Positions 39,633 to 54,700 of a stretch of DNA of 64,000 bases are shown here, one piece after another (within the stretch, counting starts at the first letter, position 1; each line of letters starts with the position of its first letter). This DNA comes from Erythrophleum ivorense (Eukaryota > Streptophyta > Magnoliopsida > Fabales > Fabaceae). Where the stretch lies: assembly GCA_026724425.1 (NCBI GenBank), contig JAIUCV010000353.1:434001-498000 (forward strand), written 5' to 3'. The notes below the pieces were generated by a model that made no database searches, had not been told where the DNA came from, and worked only from the letters and a program-made list of their open reading frames with translations. Position numbers and translations under genes: made by a program.

Positions 39633-39777
39633 GTATTTACGAAAACATCAGATATGTTTAAATTGAGGAAAACAGAAAAAAAGAGAGTATTTAATTTGAC
39701 TTTCTCTACTTGATTTAAATCCAAACATTTTCTTTTAAATGCTCCTCAATCCATATATACTTAATTGAATGTTATTA

Positions 39778-42700
39778 TTAGTGAAACCCCAACTTGAGAG
39801 AGGTGTCAAAATCCACATAATGTGCAGGAGTATCAGATGAGCTGGACAAAATTACTGAGTCAGATGATTGTCCTTGTTCATGTGTTACCTGAAAACACAA
39901 ACATTCTTATCATTTAAACGAGACTTCTCCAATCCAATTATTTGCTAGAATTAACAGAGATAATGAATTACTAAACAGGATCTTGAAATTTTAGTTATCA
40001 CCTGTTTCAATCTCCTGTTCTCTTCCATCAGTTGCTTTCCCTGAATGAGAAAGTAAAAATCTGAGGGAGAGATTAAGGCAACATGTTGTATATATTACCA
40101 TACTTATGATAACACGTAATTAGGATACCACCAAAATCCTTTAATTAAGGAAGCCTTCTTTTCAAGGCATAAAATCGTTAACGGATGGAAATTTAGAAGC
40201 AGTGAGGATTGAATTCTCGATATCAATCCTTCTAGTAAAGGTGAGACAACACAAGTTATTGGCAAGCAGCAAGACCTATCTATTTTACACCTCTTATGTT
40301 AATTAATGAGACTTGTAAAGCATGTAGACTTTCTTCAAGAGCTGCATCTGTGTCCACTATATATTAAATTACATGTGAACACTTACAATTTTGTCATTGT
40401 GTCTGTATTTACATTGTATCCCATCTTCATATCAGTATCTATGTTTCCTATAATGAGACTGATTTAATCAATAGGTTATTCAAATATAAGTTTGTAGTTC
40501 ATCCACATTCCCTCAGAATCCTCGATGACATTTTTAGAAATTACTTTTTTGATTTACATGTGGAATCAAACCTAAGATATCCCTCCACACAAACTATTCT
40601 CTTACATGTAAAGATGCATTCTAATTTAGCCCTACAAATTATTTCCCTATATATATATATATATATATATATATCCTGCTCTAAAAGTTTTTAACTTAGC
40701 AAAAGGATACAAATTCTCCAGTTCCCAACCAAATTTACCGAAGCCAAAATTTTTATCAACATGAAACCTAGAAAATTTGGGGTTTCGCTAAAGCAAATTT
40801 GCACCTAAATTAAAATTTCTTGGGTTTTCATAAATTCACAGTATATACTGGGTTATGAAATATGGAAACAAACACTAGGTACTTTTTGGCATAACTGAGG
40901 TGCCTTAAAACAACATTTTAGATACATACATACATATTAATCTTGTCTTTTCTGGGTACAATAGGGTTTAGGGTTTAAGAGTTGTATCTATGATGCCAAC
41001 TTATGATCACTACTTAAATCTCTACCAACTCAACTATTGAAACCCAGCTGGTGGTACATAACATGCAACTCATCTTTTACTCATGGGGAAATTGCATTTA
41101 GCCACTTTGATCTTTACCTCTAATTGCAATTCCTTCCTAATCTATGAATTGTAATTGATCCTTAATCTCTTAGGCCCGTTGCAATAATCTCTTACTATCT
41201 AAATTGAACTTTAAAGCTAACTTTGGTTATGTACAATCATTAAAACACCCCTCCCATTTTTTAATACCCAACTTTGCCCTCTTCTTCACCCAAATTCCAA
41301 ATCTCATCAACCACATTCTAAAAATTGCTAACCCTCTTAAACAAAATGCCTCGTACGGATTCATATGCTTTGAATCCAAGATCAGAATTAGTGATGATTA
41401 TGGATTCATAGAACTTGAACGGTGATTGGGACTCATGGATCCCATAAGAACTCACACCCTTGCTTTTCCGGTCTGGGATCCTCTGCAGTGAGAATCTCAT
41501 AAAGTGCCCTTGCAATAAGGTTTTGTGAGGAGGGACAAAACTTAAAAAAAAAAAATAGAAAATAGAAAAAAAAAGAGACACTGCAGGGACACTTCCTGCA
41601 TTTCCTCCATTCCATTGATGGGTTTTATGTTAAAATAAAAATATGGGGTTTTTAAAAAGAGATTAAATAAAAAAAAATGGGAATTGTTAGTGTGCCTCAG
41701 AAAGTTGCATTTTTTGAGGAATGGTTGTTGCTGGTGGGACTGCATGGGCTGTCCTAACTTTTCTGCAATTTGTTAGTCTTACGCTGATTGTAGTGGTTTC
41801 AGTTTTTAGTTAACTGAAATTTCCGTAATATTGTGAAATGTTCAGATTGCCATTTTCGGTTACTTTCTCATGTATTTAAGAACTTGTTATGAATAAAATT
41901 ACTCAAACTTTTCCAGTTATATATTTCTTGCCTTTATTTTACATTATCTACGGCTAAACTCTAAACACACTAACAATTTGTATTAGAGCCTTATTTCTTA
42001 AGGGACTTAGAGAGGTGTCTTGTCAGTTCTACTGAGAGCAACCTAAATTCAGATGCAACCAATTTACTCAAAAGCCATCAGAACTCAGGGAGAAAGAAGT
42101 TTCATTCTCTGTTGTTGCTCCACCAATATTTGATGGAGAGAATTATAAAGTTTGAGCAATTAGGATGGAAACCTACATGGAAACATGTGACCTTTGGGAG
42201 GCAGTGAAAGAGGACTACACAATTCCTTCTTTACTAGGTAATCCTATATTGGCTCAGATTAGTAATCACAAGGAGAAAATGACAATAAAGTCAAAGGCAA
42301 AAGCTTGTCTACATATTGTAGTATCATCAACAATCTTTACCATAATTATGACAGTGTGTTCAGCAAAGGAAATTTGGGATTCTCTCAACGAATAGTACTA
42401 GGGAGAGGAAAGAATTAGAGGTATGAAAGTATTGAATCTTGTGAGAGACTTTGAAATGCAAAGAATGAAAGAATTGAGACAGTCAAAGAGTACTCAAATA
42501 GACGACTTAACATAATAAACAAGGTAAGATTGTTGGGTTTTGACCTTTTTTATAGTAGAATTGTGCAAAAAAAAATCTAGTTACCTTGCTTGAGAGGTTT
42601 GAAGCTAGAATTACTTCTTTAGAGATTGCTAAGGACCTATTAAGGATCATCTTGGCAGAGTTGTTGAGTGCTCTACAAGCATAGGAGTAGAGAAGGCTAA

Positions 42701-45700
42701 TGAGATGAAAAGGATCTGTAAAAGGTATCCTACAAGCCAAGTTACATATCAATAATGGTAGCAAAGGCAAGAAAGGAAAAGGGAAAAAGAACAATGATAA
42801 AAAAAGAGAAGTCGTTGCAAGTGTGATGGGCTCGAATCTATAGGGCCCAAAGCATTAAAGACTTATGATAGAAAGAAGAAAGATGTAGGGCCTAAGTCTA
42901 ATGTAGGGCTTTAGTTTGGGCCCAATCCAATAGCTTAGAGTGAGATGACAGTGAGTGGGGAATAAGATAAAAAAGGACTAACTAATAGAATTTGAGAGTG
43001 TGTGAGGGAGAGGCCATCGCTAGATATGCACGACATGCTTGGCAATAAGGGATTGGTACAAAGTTCTTACACAATAAGTCTCAATACTAATCACTCTCAT
43101 TCTCTTTTTTTATTTATGACTATTCTTATACATTCCTCCTTTCCCTTTCCTGGTAATAGAATTCCCAACTCCCTCTAATAGCCTATTGAACTGACATTAC
43201 TATAACAAAATAGCAGAAAGACAACAATCCTATATTACCACATAACAACTATTCCGCCCTTATAAAACATCCTTGTCTTCGAGGATGAGTTAGAGCCCTG
43301 GTGTCTAACTTAGGGAAGAGCAACCAGCAGTTCCAAAGTGGCATCTTCAGGGTTGGTGTTTTTCCAATGAACCATGACCACGAAAAATTATATGTATTGC
43401 CGCAAGTGTACGGGTCGGATCAAGTAGTTTAGTAATAAGTATGAGTATCGTTCCCACAAAGAATGACTTAAATGCAATTAGACAATGCACAATCTACTTT
43501 CATCCACGTTAAGCTACCAATTAAGCAAGTCATGAACTTAGAACTAATTTTAAAACAAAACAATTTGAAGAAAACTTGGTTGGCAAAGAAAATTTAGACA
43601 AAAATTTAAGGTTTTGAAGTTACCTAGAGTCACTATTCCCTTTATGCTTACTAGAACTTAATTTCTTGTTCAATTGCAATTAATTATCACTTTGTGGATT
43701 AAGAGATTCATAAGCTATAACCATCCGTCAATGTAATTATAGCCTTACTCTTCCCTAAAATCTAAGTGTCCTTAGAATTAGGTTAGAGTGCATTAAATAC
43801 TATAATCCTCTACAAACCAATTAAGGCAATTAGGTATATTTTTATCCCAATTACAAATTAGATAAATCTAAACTTAATCTATTCAACTCTTAAGTCTAAT
43901 TAGAACTCCTTTTTCAAGGTAAATTCCAATTACCCAAATCAAATCCAAGAGGTAACCAATCCCTAAGTAAGCATTAAACAAAGAGAAAGACACACAAAGC
44001 TCCAATCATTACAATCAACAAGAAAAACAAAGATCTAGTTCACATCAAATTCATAGTGCTCTAGGTAAAGAGAATTTTAGCTATACATAGCTAAATCTAA
44101 CATTGAATCCCAATCAAACACATAGAGAAGATGAAGAAAGGAAGAGAAAGCAAACAAAGGAATGAGAGATATGCATAAATTTGAGCTCCTCTTTTGATTC
44201 TTCTTCTTCCTTCACTCCTATAAGCTCAATGAACCACAAGACCTCTGAAAATCGCCTCCTGGAATGCTCAGAAGCCTTCTCTGTCATAGACTGACAAAAA
44301 CCTAGCTGCATCTCACTTTTCTATCCTCATTAATCAAAACGCAGAGTTTTGATGCTGATTTTCGCGACTGCATCTTCAGATAATGCGATCGCATCTTTTC
44401 CTGGAACTTAAAGAACAATATAATGACTTCTAAATCCTCATAGATAATAATTCTGAAACAAGAACTTCATTTCTCTCTTTCACTTTCAATTCCATAAATT
44501 ACTTTAAAATAGTGAATAAATCCTACTAAAACTTTAATGAATGACTCCCAAATTCAATCAAATTAACTATAAGTAATACAAAATATTAGGAGTCATCAAA
44601 CCAGCACTTAAGTGATTAGCAAATTCCTATGTTTGACCACCTTCCTAGCTAGGATGCGATCAGGTTCCATAAAAAAATAACTATCTTCGACTGTTGGAGG
44701 TAACAAAGAATTGACTGTAATAGCCGAACTCACATGCTTCTTAAGGAGAGACATGAAAAACAAGATGTAACCGAGTGTTTAGTGGAAGTTCCAACTGATA
44801 TGCAACTAGCCCGTTTTTTGAACCACTAGATAGGACCCAAAATAATGGGCAGCAAACTTATGGAGAGCCGAATTATTGAGGATGTTTTGGCAAAAAGGAT
44901 GGAGCTTCAAGTAGACCTTCTCTCCCACCTCAAAGGACCTTTCACTTTGATTCCTATTTGCCATATGCTGCATCCAGTATTGGGCTTTAGATAAATGGCA
45001 TTTCAATAGCTATAAAATAGCTTCCTTGTCTCTCAAACTATGGTCCACCAGAGCATTGTCACAATCACCAGCTATATACGACATGTGAGCTAGGGGTGGC
45101 ACTCCATACATTGCCTCAAATGGTGTCATGCTTATGGAAAAATGGTAGGATGTGTTATACCAAAATTCAGCCAAGGAAAGCCGCTTACATCACTCTTTTG
45201 GGTAATCACCGGTCATACACCTTAGATAACATTCCAAATCACGATTAAGAATCTTAGTTTGCCCATTCATTTGGGGATGATAGGCAGAAGGGTAAAGCAA
45301 CTGGACCTAGTTGATTTTAAACAAAGCAAGCCAAATTTTCCCACAAAAAATAGGGTCTCTATGTAGTAATAGAGCTGGGGAAACCACGCAACTTAACAAC
45401 ATTGTCAAGGAAGGCTTGAGCCACATCTAAGGCTATAAAAGGGTGTTGTAATGCCATAAAATGTGTTGCTTTGGTGAATCTATCCACAACAACCATAATC
45501 ACTATCTTATTGTAGGATTTGGGCAGACCTACAATAAAGTCTAGGTTAATGGTTGACCATAATTGAGAAGGGATGGGTGATGGCTGTAACAACTCAGGTG
45601 AAGCTATGGATTCATACTTGTAGCGCTAGCATGTCTGACATTCATGAACAAAGGTCCTCACAGCCCTCTCCATTTCCTTCTAGTAAAAGATAGACGCCAA

Positions 45701-48700
45701 TAGTTTATAAGTGGGATGAATACCTAAATGGCCACCTGGAGGATCACAATGAAAGTGACTCGAGTTGTTACTGTAAGATCTTGTCATTACCCATTGCCAA
45801 TCGTCCCTTATATTTCATAAGGCCATGGGACCAAGTGTATTTAGAATGGGAAGTCATATCTTTTTCCAACTCGACAATTAAATACTGAAGATTTGTCTCA
45901 TTCATCTAAGAATTCTTGAACTTTTCATTAAGGCTTGAAATGATGGAGATGATAGCATTGCAACTGGAACTAAATTGGTCCTAGGCACCATTGAGTCTTA
46001 CCACGAGAGTGCATCAGCCACCACATTGTCTCTTCCTTTTTGATAATATTATATTGTAACCTATACAATTTATTGAGCCATTTAAATTGTTTAGGGGAAA
46101 CATTTCTTTGCTCGAATAAATGTTTTAGAGGAAATTGAGCTGTTATGATAGTAAAACGTCACCCAAAAAGGTACTGTTGCCAATGCTGGATTGCATACAC
46201 CAAGGCAAGCAACTCCTTTTCATAGGCAGACAAATGCCTCTTATGTGGGGCGAGTAACTTGCTGATATATGCAATGGGATGACCCTTTTAAGAGGGAACA
46301 ACCCCAAATCCCATGTTAGAAGTGTCAATCTCTATAACAAAAGGAAGGGAGAAATTAGGCAGTGCTAGTACAAGAATGGATGACATGGCTTCTTTAAGTT
46401 TGTTAAAAGCAATGTCAGCCTCCTCATGCCAAGTGAAGGCCCCCTCTTTTGGTAATTCAATATAAGGGCGACTAATGGAGCCATAATTTTTAACAAATTG
46501 ATGATAATATCCAGTAAGTCTAAGGAAACTTTAAAGGGACTTGATATTAGAAGGTGTAGGGCACTCTCTCATGGTTGCTACTTTGTTTTTATCAGCCTTA
46601 ACTCCAGAGACAGAGATTATATGGCCCAAATATTCAATTTTGGTAGCCCCAATTATGCATTTGCTAAACTTAGCATAAAGATGATGGCTGCGCAATAAGG
46701 TAAGTGTACTTCCAAGATGTTGCAAATAGAGCTCCCATGATCTACTATAAATTAGGATATCACCAAAAAATACTAATATGTATTTCCTCAAAAAAGACTT
46801 AAAAATGGAGTTCTTTAACCCTTGAAAAGTAGCTGGGTCATTAGTAAAGTTGAAAGGCATAACAAGGAACTTATAAAGGCTCTCATGAGTTTTGAAAGCC
46901 TTTTTATGCACATCATTGGAATCCATTCTAATTTGGTGATAACCCACTCTCAAATCTAACTTTGAAAAGTAATTTGAACCTTTCAACTCATGAATCAATT
47001 CCTCTACAATGGCAATAGGAAACTTGTTTTTCATTGTTTGAGCATTGAGTTTCCAGTAGTCTACACAAAATCACTAAAAATTATCCTTTTTTCTCACATG
47101 GACTACAGGGGAAGCAAAAGCATTGGTGCTAGGCTTGATAATGTTGATTGTGAGCATCTCTTTAGCTAATTCTTTTATGACATCCTTTTGGATAGGGCCA
47201 TAATGGTAAGGTTGCAAGTTAACTGGTGTTTCATCTTTAAGAGGAATTTTACGATTCCCTTAAGACATCCAAAAATTCTTATAGCAATTGATGCAAGGAG
47301 TGTTGTTCTATTGTCAAATTTGAATTAGGCATACCCAATTTAAAAGTTCCCTTCTGATTTTGAGGTTGACACTAAATAAAGCATAGTTGGCTAGCTTCTA
47401 TACATTGATGCCTGGTAGCTTCCTCATCCTCTATCATTGTAGACGCATGATTCATCCTGTGAAGTTCATAATATCAACCACTAAGCAAGAAATGTATACA
47501 ATTAGTCTTCAAATTCCATGTAATGTTGCCTAGTGTCATTAACCATTTTATTCCAAGAATCATTTCATACCCCATCAAATTCATGACTAAAAAATTCAAT
47601 TCATATGCAATGCCCCACATCATCCACTGCAAATTCCTACAATGCTGTTGTACATGTACTTGATTCCCATTAGCTACTGAAACTTTGACTCCTAATGATT
47701 GTTGTGCCTTCAGCCTCAGTTTTTTAACCACCCCCGTATCCAAAAAATTGTGAGTACTTTTTGTATCCAGAAGTGCCAAAATAGGCTGTCTTTTAATAGT
47801 TCCTTGCACTTTCATAGTTGAGTATTCTTTAGAATCCAATATAGAGCCAGTGATGGCATTCAGGGAGATTCTTAGTTAAACCTTTATTGGAATTCTAATA
47901 TCAACCATCCTTCATTGTTACTAGTGTTTTCTTCATCAATATCCATTGCATCCCCTGATTCACTCTCATCTACCATTAACATGTATAACTAGGAGTTCTT
48001 GCAAAGATGATCGAAACTAAACTTCTCAGGGTACCAATAGCAAAGCCTCTTTCTCCTCCTTACATATCCATCTCTCTCTTATTAACCGATTTTTTAGAAG
48101 TGGTACTAACTGATGATTTAGCAAGAGTTGTAGCTACCGACTTAGAAAAAGCAGAGGAGGATGGTAAAATACTTCTATTTGTAGAACCCTTATAAGGAGT
48201 AGCTGTAATTGAATTCTTGAAAGAGGAAGCTCCAAAAGGGTATTTATTAGGATTGGTTAATTAGACTAGGTTATAAGACATATGGAGTTTCTTGGGATAG
48301 GCCACTTGCTGATTGTGGAGAGTTGTGAAGGATGCCTTTTATAATCTTGCCAAGTACATTGTATGAGCGAAGGTCACAGGCTAAAACATCCTCAATTAAG
48401 CCTCTATTTCAACATTAAGCCCACCAAGAAAACAACAAATGGCAATTTCTTTGAGAATATCAATCTCAAATAGGTATTCCTCAAACTTCTCCTAATAATC
48501 AACTATTGCCCCCTCTTGTTTCAAGTTTGTGAGCTTTGCCATCGGATTAGTATGAAAGATGTCGCCAAATCGGCTTCTCAAACCATCAAGATACTTTGAC
48601 TAATTAATGTCTCCAATCTTCTATTTTTTGATGAAGCTCTGATGCCATTCCCTCAGCTTTGCCTTCCAAATGCATAGTATCGAACTTCACTCTTTGCTCC

Positions 48701-51700
48701 CAATATCGAAGAATTGGTTGCAACATAGAACCTAACTTTTAAAGTCAAAACCATCAAACTGAGGGAATTTGATCTTTGAGAACTTAGTTGGAAATTGATA
48801 TCCACTTTGGTTTCCATTATACGATCCCAACTGAGGAAACTATAAGTGGGCAGAGTTGCATGAGCAGCACTAGTTGCTCCACTAGCGTCGTTAACTTCAT
48901 TGGCCGCATTTGCTCGAGCCGATGATAGAAGCTTCGTAGCCAATTCCTTGATCAAATTTTCCATCTTCATCAACAATGAATCCATGTGAGTTTCCAACTT
49001 CTCGACATTTGCATCAATTTTGGACATTGAAGAGCACAATTCATTTACCTTCTACTCCACTTCCCACACGCAGTCAATAGATTGCGTGTCCTTTGCCATG
49101 ATCGTGAATTGAAGCTCTAATGCTAGTTGGTACAGAGTACTTGCACAATAAGTCTCAATCCTAATCACTCTCATTCTCTTTTCTATCTGTTACTATTCTT
49201 ATACATTCCTCCTTCCCCTTTCTTGATAACAAAATTCCCAATTCCCTCTAACAGCGTACGAAACTAACATTAGTATAATAGAAAGACAACAATGCAAGTG
49301 GTATTCATGTGCCTATCCTATATTACCACGCAACAAGGATAAGGAGAATTTGTGTCGAGAGACGCTAGCCTGTCAAATGCTAGCGATAGAATTGCTGAGT
49401 GCTTTCTTTTTCTTGTCTTTCCTTTTGTAATCATTTGAGCTTTGTTCCACACCTTTTCTTACTAAGTTGAAAGGATATCTTAGCTTATTCACATAAATAA
49501 TAGACATTATAGAGGAATTTCATTAGTTTTGGTATTAGAGTCGATTTCGAACTGAGCATGGTTGGTACTAGAATGGATGGGAGAGTCAAGTCATTGGAAA
49601 AATAGTTCGAGGCATTGTGCAAAGATATGGCTTCAATGAAAGAGTACATGTTGGAGCTATGTGGTAAACTCGATAGGCTACAAATAGCCAATAGAAGCGA
49701 CGACAAAGGTAAAGAATTGGTGGAGAATCAACCATTATCGCATGGTGAATCCAATGGTATTGAAAATCGTGTGCATGAGTCAATGAAAGGGAGTGCTATG
49801 TTGGATGAAAAGTAGGTAAGTAATTATTGAAAACTAGAGCTACCTGTGTTTCAGTAGAGGATTCTATTGGCTAGTTGTTTATAGTGGAAAGGTATTTTTT
49901 GGTCAATAAGATTGAAGATAAAGAGAAGTTAGAAGCTGTAGTAGTGAGTTTGGAGGGAAAAGCTCTAAATTGGTTCCAATAGAGAGAAACTAAAGCTCTT
50001 ATGGTATCCTAGCCGATGTTTAAAAAAGAGTTGACTGGGTGGTTTCATTGTAACTAGTTGGGTGATAACTATGAGTTGTTAATGTCCTTCAAACAAGAAG
50101 GGAGTGTAGTTGAATACAAGGAGAGGTTTGAGTCAGTTTCAGCACCTCTTAAAAAGGTACCAAACGAGGTGTTAATAAGAGCTTTCAAAAATGGGTTAAG
50201 AGACGAGATTAAAGCTAAGGTACGATTGATGTAGCCTTAGTCATTAACTCCGTTAATGGATTTAACACAGCAAATTAAGGGATGAAATGTGGTTCTGAAC
50301 AAAGTTAGGGAGGCAAAAATTGCTAAGAGCATTAAGGCAGTAGTAGGGCCAAGGTGGAGTAGTTTTAAACCCACCTATCACAGGATGTCCAGTGGCTTTC
50401 AAAGGTGAGTAGGGTGTAGATTCCTATTAGTGGAAGGAAAATTTCTGATGCAAAAGAGGGGAAAATCAAAAGGGACTCTTGTTACAATGCAGAACTGTAT
50501 TGACCAAGAGGGAACAAATTTGAGGAAATTGTTTGAAGCTAAGATTCATAGATGAAGGGAGTTAGGGTTGTGTTTTAAATGCAAGGAAAAATTTAGGCCA
50601 AATCACAAAGCATAAGAACAAATAGCTCCAATTGATGGTTTTAACAGAGAAGGCCTTGGGGGAAACAAGGGAATATAATTGTATGATGGATAGATAGGGG
50701 GAGAGAAAGTTGTAGGGGATGAGTTAGAGAATGTGGAAACTTGTACGAAATTATCAATGAATTCTATAATAGGTTTAGGGGATAGCGAAGGAAAGCTACA
50801 AGGAGAGCAGGTGCTTGTGTTGATTAACAGTGGAGCCATACACAACTTCATTGCTAAATAGCTAATTGAGAAACTGAAATTACATATAACAGAAACTAAT
50901 CCCTATGAAATTATAGTAAGGGATGGATTTCCTAGGTATTGCAATGGAGTTTGTAAAGGGCTACAATTGGACTTACAAGGGCTATCAATTACACAGACAT
51001 TCTACCCTTTTGCCTTGGAAGAGAATGACTTAGTGGTAGAAATTTCATGGCTGGAGTCTCTAAGAGAAATGAGGATGAATTGGGGAACACTTACCATGAA
51101 AATAAAAGTTGCTTCTAAGTGGTACTCTTTACAAGGGGATCTTTCTTTGACAAAGACTTAGGTGTCTTTTAACTCCATAGTACACTCTTTAAAACGAGAG
51201 AATTAGGGTTTTTTAGAGGAGTACATGGGAATGATAGCTTCTGCAGAAATAATTTATCTTAAGGGAGAGGTTCAAGATATAGGGAGTAAATTGTAGTAGC
51301 TATTAGAAGAATTTAATGAGGTGTGTGAACCTCAACAAGGCTTGCCTCCTTCTAGAACAAGGGATCATGCAATTATGTTGAAGCTTGAGGAATAGCCACC
51401 AAATATATGATCTTATAAATATGCTCATTGCCAAAAGACTAAAATTGAGAAAATGGTGAAGGACATGTTAGAAGCTAGGATAATACATCCTAGTGTGAGC
51501 CCCTTCTCAAGCTCAATGTTGTTGGTTAAAGGATGAAAGTTGGAGATTTTGCGTAAACCATATTTTTGTTAATGAGGCAACTATACTTCATAAATTTCCT
51601 ACACTTGCAATAGATGAGCTATTGGATGAGCTAAGAGAAGCTGCTTTTTTTTCAAAGCTGAATTTCAAATCTAGTTATCACTAGATCAGACTCAACCTTA

Positions 51701-54700
51701 GGGATGAGGAGAAGACTACTTTTAGAATACGAGGAGCATTGTGAATTTTTAGCCATACCTTTTGGGTTGACTAATGGTCCCTCAACTTCTTAATGGTTGA
51801 TGAATGACATTTCAGAGCTCATTGAAGAAATTTATATTGATATTTTTTGACCACATCCTAATCTATAGCTTTGACACTCATTTAGAACATCTTAGAGTGG
51901 CTGTAGGGGTTCTCAAGGAGCACAACTTAGTTATTAACATGAAGTCTACTTTTGGCCAAGCTAAATTGGAGTACTTAGGCCACATTATCTCAATGAAAAA
52001 GGTGGAGGTAGATCCTTTCATGGTTGAGGCCATGGTTAATTGGCCCATTCCTAAAGATTTGAAGGCTTTGAGAGGGTTTCTTGGCCTAACAAGGTATTAT
52101 AGGAAGTTTGTTAAGAACTATGGACAAATTGCAATTCTTCTGAGTGAATTATGGAAGGATTCTTTTAAATGGCGTGATGCAGCTCAAAAGGCATTTGAGA
52201 CCTTAAAAGAGGCTATAACTAAAGTACCAATGTTAGCCATGCCGAATTTTAATTTGCCCTTTGAAGTAGAAGTTGATGCTTCTAGTTTTGTAGTGGGAGA
52301 TGTGCTTATGTAGCAAGGCAAGCCCATTGCATTCTTCAGCCAAGTTCTATCATAGAAAAATAAAAAAGCTCATTACTTGAAAGAGAGTTGATAGCTATAA
52401 TGCTAGCTGTTAAAAGATGGGAACATTATTTGATGGGGCATGAATTTATAAACCCAGATAAAAAAAGATGAGTCTTAAAATTGATGGGAAATCAATTTAA
52501 GATCAAATACAAGCTTGGGACAGAATCAAGTAGTAGATGTGCAGTTCAAAAAAGAAGGAAATGTGGAATTCACACCTTTTTCACTATGGCAGTATGAAGA
52601 GATAGAGAACCTGGATTAAAAGTAAAGGATCTCAAATTGGGTGAAATAATACAGAATTTGATTGCTGCACAGCAAGGACCAACTAGGTATAGTTTAAAAA
52701 AGGGATATTTAATGTATCAAAGAAGAATGGAGCTAGCAAGAGCATCCTTAAGGATAGCTGGGCTATTTAAAGAATTTCGTGACTCTCCATTAAGGGGTCA
52801 CTTAAGATACCTTAGAATATACAAAAGGCTTGCTAAATTTTTATTTTCAGAAGGAATATCCAAGAGTATGCATATGATAATTTCCAACTATCCATGTTAT
52901 TGTACATATTTTCTCTCAGTAAAGATGATGTTAGCCTCCAATTATAGGGTAAATAATACTTCTATAGATAAAACAAACATACTTAGGATAAATAACTCTA
53001 TACTCAATTCTTACTTGGAAAATGATAGTTTTTGTCTTAACTTTGACTATATTGATAACTAATCATACTTTGTTCTTGTTATAGGATGCATGTTTCATAG
53101 AGAGTTGAGTATTTTCAGGTGAAAGAGGCTTCAAAGCTAATTTCTGCATTATTTTTGAAAGCTTGCTACGGCTAAGAGTTCATCATGCCGCAGCTAAAAA
53201 GGAAGAAATCAAAGACTAGTGTGTTGGACAACCTATGCCACGGCGAAACTCTAACCAGAAGCTAACGACGCCGTGGCGAGAGCGTGCTGAGTCGCGGCGC
53301 TGGTTGAGTGAAGCTAAATCCATGACAAGGACATGTTGAGCCACGGTACAAAGTCATACAGAAACCAAACTTGCTGCGGCGAAAATGTTATGCGCCAAGG
53401 TGAGGAGCGTGCATGGCATCTAGAAACCAATCTCATCGCGGCGTATATTCACCCAGAACTTAACCTGGCCATGGCGCAAAACGAATCAGCTAAATGTAGC
53501 GTTTTCTTGACAGACTTTTTGAGGGTTTCAAGCTTCATATGCTAAGGGAATGGGAAGGAGCCATCATTCTGGGTTGTATTTGCTTTGTTCCAAGTGTGTG
53601 GAGGCTAAAGAGAGCTAAAAAGGCATCTTAGAGAAGAGGGAAGCTAGGGATTGAAAAGTGAAGCTGAAACAAGCTCCATTTCTGAGTTTCTTCTTCCTTT
53701 CTTTTGTTCTTTTAATTATTTCTGATGTATTTGACTTTCATTTCAAGTTTGCCTCTAATTTTCATGATCATGTACAGCTAAACTCTCTAATATAGGATTA
53801 TTAGAAACTCTTGTATGGATTAATGAGTGTTCTTCACTTTAACTTTGCAATTAATGGTTAATATCTGTTCATTCAACTCCATGCTTCATGCTCTCTAATT
53901 GATTGGCCAACATTTAGGGTGACTTGATACCTTGCTTGAACTTGGAAAAGGGAAAGGAAGGTTAGATCAAGAGTTGAGTGATGTAAGTACTTGAAACTTG
54001 CTAAGGTAGGTGGATGGTTTAATTAATGAGATAGGAATATATTCATTAGCCTCACATGGTCCAATTAGATATTATGCTAGCAATTTGATCCCTGTTAGTT
54101 TTATAAAGAATTATGAAATTGATTGGATAACCCTATATGAGATTTGAAAAAATACTTATAGGAATAAATAAACCCTAGGCCAACATGTATCATCGTTGAG
54201 AGCAAAAATTTTGAGTGTTGAGCAATTTGTTATGAAATACAACAAGAACTAATAATCCTAGATGCCACTAATTACCCAAAACATCCAAATATTAATCTTG
54301 AGCTCTGTATAGCTTTTGATCCATAATCATTTTTTTTTAACGCCAACTATTAAAAATTGATTCACTTGATTCAAGCTAGGGTGTGAATTTTAGTATTTGA
54401 CATTATTTTGACAATAAATCCTCGAGGGAACGATATTTTCTTATCACTATATTGCTTTCACGATACGTATACTTGCATATATGGTTCAAGCAAGCAACAG
54501 CATCCCAGTATGAAGTTTGTCAAAGGAACAAATATGAAGCCTTATCTCTTGTTGGTTTGCTACAACCACTTCAAAGTGAGCATGGATTTTGTCAAAGGCT
54601 TGCCAAGGTCCAATAGGTATGATACAATCATGGTGGTGGTAGATAGACTCACGAAATACAGCTACTTTAGGCTTTATCCCATTCTTTTTTATGCAAAAGC

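Larger units (their letters stand above)
43054..49335 (-). mobile_element. Ty3/Gypsy element B, inserted in the 5' LTR of Gypsy A
   Basis: LTRs at 43054-43247 (194 bp) and 49128-49335 (208 bp); on the minus strand they begin TGTTRYGTGGTAATATAGG and end TGTACCA. The flanking 5-mers GGGAT and AGGAT match at four of five positions. A degraded tRNA-Met primer site (about 49126-49111) and a purine tract next to the 3' LTR are visible. Minus-strand gag, protease, RT, RNase H, integrase and a C-terminal domain are all present as broken pieces. Without insertion C it is about 5.1 kb. Confidence 0.92.
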
